Assembly: GCA_964615375.1 (NCBI GenBank)
Contig: CAZTOW010000101.1
Location: 1-11,511, forward strand
Source of the DNA: CAZKWG01 sp964615375
Lineage (GTDB): Bacteria; Myxococcota_A; UBA796; CAZKWG01
Direction: 5' to 3'
DNA length: 11,511 nucleotides
The translations under genes were made by a program, and so were the position numbers. Positions 5,827-11,511 of the stretch are shown in pieces. The notes below the pieces were generated by a model. It was not told where the DNA came from, made no database searches, and saw only the letters and a program-made list of their open reading frames with translations. Every line of letters starts with the position of its first letter. Positions within the stretch are counted from its first letter, which is position 1.

Positions 5827-8529
5827 GTGAGCGTGGACTCTCCACCCGTTGCCGAGCTTGCTGGTCTCCTCGCCGAGGTCTTCTCCTCGGACGAGCTGCG
5901 ACGCTTCGTGGCCGGGCTCCCCGAGGGACCGAACCTGCTGCGGGAGCTGTCCGAGGGCGCGGTGCCCGCCGCGAAGCTGGCCCACGAGGTCGCCGAGCTG
6001 CTCGACCGACACGACCTGACCCGGACGGAGCGGCTGTGGAGCGCGCTGCTGGCGGACCGGCCGCGGCGGACCGAGGCGATCGAGCGCCTGCGCCGACGTT
6101 TCGTCCCCGTCAAAGCCGATCTCCCCGAGTTTCCCGGCTACAAGGTGCTGGACCAGGTTGGAGGCGGCAGCTCTGGCACCGTCTGGCGGGTCCGCGAGCT
6201 CCACACCGGCGTGGAGCGGGCGATCAAGCAGGCTCACCCGGACGGCGGCAGGGTCGTGAGGAACCGGCTGGTGCGCGAGTACAAGCTCCTGGCCAGGCTC
6301 TCTCACCCGGCCCTCCTGCGCGTCCACCACATGGTCTTCGAGGCTGATCGCGCCTGGATGGTCTGCGAGCACCTGAGCGGCGGCACGCTCCTGGACCGCA
6401 TCCAGCGGCGCGAGCGCTGGACCGATGTAGAGCTCGCCTGGCTCGGCGCCACCCTGGCCGGTGCGCTGGCCCTGCTCCACGATCAGACGCCGCACGTGAT
6501 GCACCGGGATCTCAGGCCGAAGAATATCGTCTTCGACGACCGAGGGCAGCCTCACCTCATCGATCTGGGGCATGCGAAGGAGACCGAGGAGCCGGTCGAT
6601 GAGACGGGCACGCGCGGCCCTGCCAGCGCCTACCTCGCCCCAGAGCTCACGGGCCTGCGCCCACAGGCGGCGAGCCCGCAGTCCGACCAGTACAGCCTGT
6701 GCAGCGTGCTCCTGCATGCCGCCCTGGTGGACATCGCCGAGGACTGGCCCGAGAACTCCGAGGATGTCCGCGTGATGCTGACCGGGCGCTCACCCGCGCT
6801 GGTGGAGATCCTGGTCCGCGGTCGCGCCCGCCGCCCGGAGCATCGCTTCGAAAAGACCGCCATGCTGGAGGCCGCGCTGCGGGGGATCCTGGAGACAGCG
6901 GAGGAGGCGCGGAGGCGGGAGGCGGAGGAGGCGCGGGCGGCGGAAACGGCGGGGTTGAGGACGGCGGAGGCCAGGGCGACCGCCGAGCTGGAGCGCGCGC
7001 GGCAGGAGCTCTCCGAGGCCAGGGCGTGGCTCGATCGCGTCAACGAGAATCTGGACCGCCAGCGCAAAGCGAGAGCCGAGGCGGTGCGTGACGGCCGAGA
7101 CGCGAGCGCGCAGGCGCAGAAGGCGCTGGAAGACCTGGGGCAGGAGCGCGCGGCGCGCGGCGCGGCGGAGGAGATGGCGCGGCAGGAGCACGCGCAGGCG
7201 CAGAAGGCGCTCTCCGACCTGAAGCAGGAGCGCGGCGCGCGGGCCCGAGCCGACGCGGCTGCGCGGGAGAGCGACGAGAAGTGGCGGAGGCTGGACACGG
7301 ACCTGAAGCGGGAGCGAGAGCTGCGTGTACGCGCGGAGGCCGCGGGCGCCGAGGGGAAGGCGACGCTGGAGGAGAGGCAGAGGGCGTTGGCGGAGGTGGA
7401 GACGACGCTCTCCGGGGAGCGAGCGGCGCGGCGCAAGGTGGAGCTCGGCGCCCGCGGCCGAAGCCTCGCGGCGGGGGGCCTCGGGGTCCTGCTCGGGGGG
7501 CTGGGCGGCGCGCTCATGGCGCTCGGGCTCGCCAGCCTGAGGCCGGATCCGGTCGCGGAGGCTCCGACCTGCCCCGAGCTGGCGTGCCCGGAGCCTCCGG
7601 CGGTCGTCACGTCTTCGATCACCGGCACCCCCACCGCCCCGGCCATCCCGCCCGCGCTGTCCGCGCCCCTCGGCGCCGTCGGCGCCCCCGCCATCGGCGG
7701 GCCCACGGGCAGGATCCTGACCGGGCGCGTCGGTGCGGCCGAGCTGCGCTTCGTGGAGCTCTCCGCCGGGGAGTTCGACATGGGCAGCCCGGACGGGGAG
7801 GGCGACTCCGACGAGCACCCCCGCCACCGCGTCCGCCTGACCAGACCGCTGTGGGTCGCGGAGTCCGAGCTGACGCAGGCGCAGTGGGCGGCGGTGGTGA
7901 AGGCGGCGCAGGCGGCCGGTGATCCGGAGGCAAAGGATCTCTCAGAGGATCCCTCCGCCCACAAAGGCGCGAAGCTCCCCGTGGAGCAGGTGAGCTGGTG
8001 TCAGTCCGTGCGCTTCGCCAACGCGCTCTCGCGGCTGGAGGGCCTGAAGGCCGCCTACACGGTGGGCGCGGACTGCGAGACCGGCGGCGAGGTGGTCTGG
8101 GCGCGCGACGCCGACGGCTACCGGCTGCCGACAGAGGCGGAGTGGGAGTACGCGGCGCGGGCGGGGACGACGACGCGCTACGCCACCGGAGACCTCGAGG
8201 CCGACATGGCGCGCGCTGGTTGGTCCAGCGGAAACTCGGGTGACCAGTCCCACGAGGTCTGCACCGCCCCCGAGAGACCCTGGGGCCTCTGCGATCTGCA
8301 CGGCAACGTGTGCGAGTGGATCTGGGACCGCTACGCCGCCGACACCTACGGCAAATCGCCGCCAGAGGACCCTGCCAGTGCCGCAAGCGGCGGTGCCCGC
8401 GCGATCCGCGGCGGGTCGTTCTTCAACGGCCCGAACTGGGCCCGCTCCGCCTTCCGCTTCTTCTGGGTCCCGTCGTTCCTGTACCGGGACCTGGGCTTTC
8501 GCCTGGTCCGTCCCGCCCCCCAGCCGTGA
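5827..8529 (+). CDS. EAD1-like/Ser-Thr kinase/coiled-coil/TM/FGE-like receptor protein
   Basis: A 900-aa protein started at GTG 5827; GTG 5833 is an alternative, and the frame is open further upstream but only as the antisense of the regulator gene. Domains: an EAD1-like helical domain (about 8-90, SSDELRRFVAGLPEG), which in known families recruits effectors through like-with-like contacts; an active Ser/Thr kinase (104-350) with VGGGSSGTVW (111-120), Lys134, Glu151, MHRDLRPKNI (225-234), DLG (246-248) and APE (271-273); an alanine/arginine/glutamate-rich coiled coil (355-540); one membrane helix (about 547-570); a proline-rich stalk; and an FGE-sulfatase/C-type-lectin-like domain (640-895) with RLPTEAEWEYAARAG (766-780) and GLCDLHGNVCEWIWD (820-834). 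The two catalytic FGE cysteines correspond to Asn867 and Ala872, so this is probably a binding module, expected outside the cytoplasm. Kinase targets and ligand are unknown. Confidence 0.88.
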   Translation: MSVDSPPVAELAGLLAEVFSSDELRRFVAGLPEGPNLLRELSEGAVPAAKLAHEVAELLDRHDLTRTERLWSALLADRPRRTEAIERLRRRFVPVKADLPEFPGYKVLDQVGGGSSGTVWRVRELHTGVERAIKQAHPDGGRVVRNRLVREYKLLARLSHPALLRVHHMVFEADRAWMVCEHLSGGTLLDRIQRRERWTDVELAWLGATLAGALALLHDQTPHVMHRDLRPKNIVFDDRGQPHLIDLGHAKETEEPVDETGTRGPASAYLAPELTGLRPQAASPQSDQYSLCSVLLHAALVDIAEDWPENSEDVRVMLTGRSPALVEILVRGRARRPEHRFEKTAMLEAALRGILETAEEARRREAEEARAAETAGLRTAEARATAELERARQELSEARAWLDRVNENLDRQRKARAEAVRDGRDASAQAQKALEDLGQERAARGAAEEMARQEHAQAQKALSDLKQERGARARADAAARESDEKWRRLDTDLKRERELRVRAEAAGAEGKATLEERQRALAEVETTLSGERAARRKVELGARGRSLAAGGLGVLLGGLGGALMALGLASLRPDPVAEAPTCPELACPEPPAVVTSSITGTPTAPAIPPALSAPLGAVGAPAIGGPTGRILTGRVGAAELRFVELSAGEFDMGSPDGEGDSDEHPRHRVRLTRPLWVAESELTQAQWAAVVKAAQAAGDPEAKDLSEDPSAHKGAKLPVEQVSWCQSVRFANALSRLEGLKAAYTVGADCETGGEVVWARDADGYRLPTEAEWEYAARAGTTTRYATGDLEADMARAGWSSGNSGDQSHEVCTAPERPWGLCDLHGNVCEWIWDRYAADTYGKSPPEDPASAASGGARAIRGGSFFNGPNWARSAFRFFWVPSFLYRDLGFRLVRPAPQP
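8404..8505 (+). other. DGR variable-region-like segment at the kinase C-terminus
   Basis: Codons 860-893 encode IRGGSFFNGPNWARS, FRFFWVPSF and LYRDLGFRL in succession. In C-type-lectin-fold targets of diversity-generating retroelements, the C-terminal RGGSW...RSA.R.....P......GFR frame surrounds the adenine-mutated ligand-binding positions, and the spacing here fits that frame residue for residue from RSA to GFR. The variable positions carry an unusual set of Phe, Trp, Val and Tyr. FGE-family proteins share the same framework without being diversified, and in this GC-rich codon usage TTC/GTC/TAC are also the default codons. No adenine-rich template copy is seen in the window. Confidence 0.3.
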
Positions 8530-8559
8530 GCCTGGATCCTGGATCCTAGAATGAGGGAG

Positions 8560-8606
8560 AGGTCGCGGCACCGCCGCCGGCAGCGCGCTGAATCCTGCCG
8601 CGACCT
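8560..8606. terminator. Hairpin downstream of the kinase gene
   Basis: AGGTCGCGGCA (8560-8570) and TGCCGCGACCT (8596-8606) are a perfect 11-bp inverted repeat enclosing a 25-nt GC-rich loop. The stem starts 30 nt after the kinase stop codon. There is no following T-run, so it would be a non-canonical terminator or a 3'-end stabiliser. A small tandem duplication (TGGATCC twice, 8533-8546) sits between the stop and the stem. Confidence 0.45.
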
Positions 8607-8686
8607 GATCGCGCCTCCGCCTGGGATGGCCCGCGCTGTCCATCCGCTTCCGCCCCGAAGGTTCCCGAGCCGCCGACCAGGAGCTT

Positions 8687-8754
8687 GAACCGCCAAGGAG
8701 CCAAGGACGCCAAGGGAACGCGCGTTCTTGGCGCTCTTTGCGCCTTGGCGGTTC
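8687..8754. repeat. 68-bp imperfect palindromic repeat, copy B
   Basis: This is the second copy of the element at 177-244, of identical length and orientation, starting GAACCGCCA and ending TGGCGGTTC. Copy B pairs slightly better in the left arm (A at 8696 where copy A has C at 186). Homology between the two regions begins at this element: the sequence to its left (8607-8684) is unrelated to that left of copy A, and nothing else is recognised in it. Confidence 0.75.
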
Positions 8755-8990
8755 CTTCCCTTCTGCGGTCTGGTGAACCCTGGCGGCGAAACAGGATATT
8801 GCCAGACATTATCTATTATCTATTCTAATCGAATCCCGAGCACCGTGAACCGCCGACGCTCCCGGCACCCGCCGGCACCCGATCCCCCTTCCGGCCTGCC
8901 GACCTCCCGCAGGACTTCGCCGGCCCGCCCCGCCCGGACCCGCTCCCGGCACCCGGCGCGGCGACATCCGCCGCCACCCGCCGCCGCGCC
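8755..8990. other. Non-coding GC-rich duplicated stretch, copy B
   Basis: No gene is supported. It parallels 245-642: a near-identical first 33 bp, an AT-rich island (8808-8829, with CTATT repeated), then C-rich DNA with CCGGCACC at 8862, 8872 and 8946. It is shorter than copy A by about 150 bp. Its position between the convergent kinase gene and copy B operon makes it a 3' intergenic region for both. Confidence 0.6.
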
Positions 8991-9084
8991 TCACGAACCC
9001 GCCGCTGCATGCGCCACCCCGCGCGTGGCAGCGCACGGATGGCCTCCCGCGTGATCCCATGGCCGAGGGCGTTCAGGGTCCCCG
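8991..9084 (-). pseudogene. Possible reverse-transcriptase C-terminal fragment, copy B
   Basis: The minus-strand frame here reads SGTLNALGHGITREAIRALP and then RAGWRMQRRVREA, matching the fragment at 643-799 with few changes. The upstream part present in copy A (WLREERHLRLKHPDARLIP) is missing: homology stops at 9084, and after 22 unrelated bases the exported-protein gene ends at 9107. It is therefore a shorter remnant. The resemblance to the post-catalytic region of reverse transcriptases is weak and unverified. Confidence 0.28.
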
Positions 9085-9106
9085 AGGGACGACCTGTGTT
9101 CCGCTG

Positions 9107-9580
9107 CTAAGGCGCGGGGACCAGCAGCGCGCCGTCGCGCAGCAGAGCCTGGAGGGCGGCGGAGCTCTCCTGGCCGGTGATCTCGGGCAGGGAGAGGGCG
9201 AGCGGACCGGCGGCGTCCGGGTCAGCCAGCGGGAGGACGAGCTCGTCGAGCTTCAACTCACGGTGGAATCGCGCGCCGTCCGGACCCACACCGCTGAGCG
9301 TGAGCGGGCCGTCCAGGACGAGCACGGCGTCGGTGGCGCCCGCGGGGGCGCGGAGCTCGATCTCGGAGAGGTCCAGGGCGCGCGGCAGCGGGCGCGGAGG
9401 GAGCTCGCGGGCGTGGGTCTTCCAGCCGATGGCGATGATCCTGCCCTGCAGGCGGAGGGTGGGGATGCGGACGAGCTCGTCGGGGTCGGCTCCGATGCCG
9501 AGAGCGCTGGCCTCCCGCCCTCCTCCTCCCAGCGCGGCGACGAGGCTCAGCAGGATCATGATCGAGCGGGTCGAATTCAT
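9107..9580 (-). CDS. Exported 157-aa protein of unknown function, copy B
   Basis: Paralogue of the gene at 3456-3929 with identical length. The signal peptide (MNSTRSIMILLSLVAALGG, likely cleavage near ASA-L) has diverged strongly from copy A while keeping the export pattern, whereas the mature part is almost unchanged, including ADPDELVRIPTLRLQG and the shared C-terminus ALLRDGALLVPAP. It follows regulator copy B by 16 bp, with GGGAGT 5 nt from the ATG. Beyond its stop is a 22-bp tail and then the RT-like remnant, so copy B shows what the end of this operon looks like without the R-M block. Function unknown. Confidence 0.8.
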   Translation of the reverse strand: MNSTRSIMILLSLVAALGGGGREASALGIGADPDELVRIPTLRLQGRIIAIGWKTHARELPPRPLPRALDLSEIELRAPAGATDAVLVLDGPLTLSGVGPDGARFHRELKLDELVLPLADPDAAGPLALSLPEITGQESSAALQALLRDGALLVPAP

Positions 9581-9585
9581 GGGTG

Positions 9586-9591
9586 ACTCCC
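9586..9591 (-). promoter_or_regulatory. Ribosome binding site of exported-protein gene, copy B
   Basis: On the minus strand this reads GGGAGT, 5 nt before the ATG at 9580, in the 16-bp gap after the regulator stop codon. Position and spacing match copy A. Confidence 0.65.
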
Positions 9592-9596
9592 GATTT

Positions 9597-11381
9597 TCAG
9601 AGTTTCACCTCCCTGCTACCTGGGAAGACCTGGAAAGTCAAGAGACGGGCGGCCCAGGGAGCGCCCACGCTCGAAGGATCGCTCATCACGCGAAGTGCCA
9701 GGATCTCACTATGCAGCGCGCGCACACGTTCGAGCAGCTCATCGAGGTGCTCTTCGGGGACCAGGACCACCTGCGCGGCACGGTGGATCCGTTCGCCCTC
9801 CGTCTGCGCCTGGGCCGCTACCCGCTCCAGGAACGCGACATGGCTGGCGGTCATCACGGCCCGCCGATTTCTCGTGTCCAGCCAGTACTGAGCGACCGTG
9901 GGGCGCAACACCCCTTCAACGTCCGAGGACAGCGCGCCAATGCGCTGAAGATCTCCGAGCGCACGCTCCACCTCCCCTGGCTCTGTGGAGAAGGCCAGCA
10001 GTTCACATAGCGCCGTGGGGTCGCGAGAGATCTCCGGGTGGCGAAGCAACTCCAACAGGGCAAATGCGACGGGACTGGTCATCACAGCCAGCGCGGCAGC
10101 ATGCACAGGGCGCGCCTGTGTGAAGCCCGGAATCGCCGTCCTGAGGTGGAGGAGCCGCGCCTGCTCCAGCGGCCACTCTGCAGCCAGGGTGTAGCGCCAG
10201 AGCAGCTCGAAGTCCTGGGCCTCGGCCCCGGCCAGCTTCAAGGCCTCGGCCATCGGACCCACCCGGTCCTCCTGCAGGTGCCTCGTCCGGCTGAGCACGC
10301 TGGACACCGCCGAGGGGTTGCAGCCAGCCCGCTGGGCGAGCGCGCCCATGGTCATCGGTCGCCGACCCTCGGGCGTGAGCGTCCGCTTGCGGTGGAACCA
10401 CTGGATCAGGAATTCCCGGTAGTCGTCGAAAAGGAAGGTGCACGGGAGCTGATCGGGCGGACCGGGATCGAGGACCCCCGGCCAGCCCTCGGGCGGGGTG
10501 GTCACCACGCTCCCGAAGCGCAGCCCCGCCTCCCCCGGTCGCGCCCCGCTCGGCGCCAGCGGTCGGCAGAGTGGCGTGATCTGCGCCCCGATGACCATCG
10601 CGATCCGCGTCGCGCCCGCCGCAGGTCGAAGCGCGCCTGCCCAGGTCTGGGTCGCCTCTTGAAAACGACCGAGCGCTGCCAGCACCTCCCGCTCCCAGGT
10701 CTCGTCGGTGAGCTCCAGGGAATAGCGCAACAGCCGCCTCCCCAGCGGCCATCCGTTGAGCGCCAGCCGCGCCCGCGCCAGCCCGTCCAGCAGCAGCGGC
10801 AGCTCTTCTGGAGTCAGCGGTCCCGGCGGCAGACGCGCCAAAGGGCGGCCCGAGCGGTCCCGGATCGCGTTCGCCGTGAGCTGCTGCACCGCCTCGGCGT
10901 TCGCGGGCGGCCAGAGCTGCGCGGCCAGCTCCCGCGGCGCGAGCGAGGTGCCCCCGAGGTGCGCGAACGCCTCCACCGTGAGTTGATGGAGCGGCGCCGC
11001 CGCGGCGCTCGTGGCCGGCTCGAGCGGCGGCAGCTCCGAGAGCTGAAGATCCTCCAGCGCCTTCGCCGCCTGCGCCTTCTTGCGCCCCCGCCCGTGCGCG
11101 GCGGCGACCTGGAGCCGCAAGGTCTGGATCTGCGTGTCGGTGAGCCCCAGCGCCATGGCCAGGTTCTCCAGGTAGGGCGCGCGCAGCACGCGCTCGCCGC
11201 CCACGATGTTGCTCAGGTGACCGCCAGAGCAGCCCATCTGGGTCGCCAGCATGCCCTTGGCTCCCGGGCCGACGATCCGCTCCAGCCGCTTCAGGCAGAC
11301 GCGCAGCCAGGTGCGATAGTCGGCGTAGCGCACCGGATCCGGCGCGGGCGAGAGCAGGGGCTTGTGGTTCGGGTGAGGCAT
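9597..11381 (-). CDS. Tandem TIGR02147-like double-HTH transcriptional regulator, copy B
   Basis: Paralogue of the 3946-5730 product with the same 594-aa length and architecture: HTH unit 1 (about 18-95), basic linker, helical half, then HTH unit 2 (about 316-396, FLFDDYREFLIQWFHRKR) and helical C-terminal domain. Both HTH regions have little or no change relative to copy A: the first is identical and the second differs only at its edges, so both proteins should bind the same DNA. Most substitutions fall at 188-255, 303-340 and 412-573, parts more likely to sense a signal or bind a partner. The operon with the exported protein and the motif 59 bp upstream are also conserved. What lies upstream on the plus strand is cut off by the window end, so it is unknown whether a second kinase gene is divergent here. 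Confidence 0.8.
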   Translation of the reverse strand: MPHPNHKPLLSPAPDPVRYADYRTWLRVCLKRLERIVGPGAKGMLATQMGCSGGHLSNIVGGERVLRAPYLENLAMALGLTDTQIQTLRLQVAAAHGRGRKKAQAAKALEDLQLSELPPLEPATSAAAAPLHQLTVEAFAHLGGTSLAPRELAAQLWPPANAEAVQQLTANAIRDRSGRPLARLPPGPLTPEELPLLLDGLARARLALNGWPLGRRLLRYSLELTDETWEREVLAALGRFQEATQTWAGALRPAAGATRIAMVIGAQITPLCRPLAPSGARPGEAGLRFGSVVTTPPEGWPGVLDPGPPDQLPCTFLFDDYREFLIQWFHRKRTLTPEGRRPMTMGALAQRAGCNPSAVSSVLSRTRHLQEDRVGPMAEALKLAGAEAQDFELLWRYTLAAEWPLEQARLLHLRTAIPGFTQARPVHAAALAVMTSPVAFALLELLRHPEISRDPTALCELLAFSTEPGEVERALGDLQRIGALSSDVEGVLRPTVAQYWLDTRNRRAVMTASHVAFLERVAAQAQTEGERIHRAAQVVLVPEEHLDELLERVRALHSEILALRVMSDPSSVGAPWAARLLTFQVFPGSREVKL

Positions 11382-11387
11382 GCGCCC

Positions 11388-11393
11388 AGACTA
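11388..11393 (-). promoter_or_regulatory. Possible -10 element of regulator operon, copy B (leaderless)
   Basis: TAGTCT on the minus strand lies 6 nt before the ATG at 11381, the same spacing as in copy A and within the shared block GCGCTAGTCT. No Shine-Dalgarno or obvious -35 is present. Confidence 0.35.
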
Positions 11394-11439
11394 GCGCACA
11401 GGTACCGCACGAAGGCGCGGGCCTCGCCCGGATTTCGTT

Positions 11440-11454
11440 CCCGGATGAATTCGG
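11440..11454. promoter_or_regulatory. Conserved upstream motif, candidate operator, copy B
   Basis: CCCGGATGAATTCGG differs by one base from the motif at 5789-5803 and lies at the same 59-bp distance from its regulator start. The downstream plus-strand sequence lacks the TATGCT box seen in copy A, so conservation here is better explained by a role for the minus-strand operon than for a divergent gene. The remaining bases to the window end (11455-11511) show no recognisable feature. Confidence 0.45.
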
Positions 11455-11511
11455 ATGGGTGCGGCTCTTCTGCTTCGAGGCGGTTGGTCGGATCAAGGGC
11501 GCCTGCCCGAC

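Noticed and set aside
6630..7964. Minus-strand 444-aa open frame inside the kinase gene
   Set aside because: Serine/alanine/arginine-rich antisense shadow of the coiled-coil-coding region; the plus strand carries all recognisable motifs.
7741..8529. Active formylglycine-generating enzyme
   Set aside because: Both catalytic cysteines of the RGGS...C...C motif are replaced (Asn867, Ala872), and no sulfatase is encoded nearby.
10003..11496. Minus-strand 497-aa open frame overlapping regulator copy B
   Set aside because: A frame-shifted, alanine/glycine/arginine-rich shadow of the regulator, with a parallel shadow in copy A.

Overview
The window is a GC-rich accessory region. Its style points to a Myxococcota-like (deltaproteobacterial) chromosome: strong preference for G or C at third codon positions, a large receptor-type Ser/Thr kinase fused to an FGE-sulfatase-like module, regulators resembling the TIGR02147 family, and intergenic palindromic repeats. 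This assignment is inference from gene content; there is no rRNA, tRNA or marker gene.

Layout, left to right. (1) Positions 1-1040 hold no convincing intact gene. They contain a perfect 30-bp inverted repeat that can fold as a cloverleaf (2-122), a 68-bp imperfect palindrome (177-244), a GC-rich stretch with repeated CCGGCACC words, a minus-strand fragment that faintly resembles the end of a reverse transcriptase (643-799), and an AT-centred hairpin (803-832). (2) 1041-3459 is a type II restriction-modification pair: a complete C5-cytosine methyltransferase and a putative PD-(D/E)XK-like endonuclease. (3) 3456-5730, minus strand, is a two-gene operon: a 594-aa double-HTH regulator followed 16 bp later by a 157-aa exported protein. 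(4) 5827-8529, plus strand, divergent from that operon, is a 900-aa protein with an EAD1-like N-terminus, an intact Ser/Thr kinase, a long coiled coil, one membrane helix and a C-terminal FGE-like fold without the catalytic cysteines. (5) 8530-9106 repeats much of region 1. (6) 9107-11381, minus strand, is a second copy of the regulator/exported-protein operon.

The organising fact is a segmental duplication. The palindrome, the GC-rich stretch, the RT-like fragment, the exported-protein gene, the regulator gene and about 70 bp of its upstream sequence occur twice (about 175-732 plus 3456-5803, and about 8685-9084 plus 9107-11454). In copy B the RT-like fragment is separated from the exported-protein gene by only 22 bp. 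In copy A the same junction is occupied by about 2.7 kb carrying the restriction-modification system, whose endonuclease stop codon overlaps the stop codon of the exported-protein gene. The two copies flank the kinase gene as direct repeats.

How the parts may work together (inference). The kinase and regulator copy A are divergent and share a 96-bp intergenic region. A 15-bp motif there lies exactly 59 bp upstream of the regulator start in both copies, so it is a candidate regulator site that could also affect the kinase. The kinase looks like a sensor or receptor with its FGE-like fold as the binding module across the membrane. The EAD1-like domain links it by family to bacterial conflict/effector systems. 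The C-terminal segment of the FGE-like fold resembles the variable region of diversity-generating retroelement targets, but no template repeat or intact reverse transcriptase is present.
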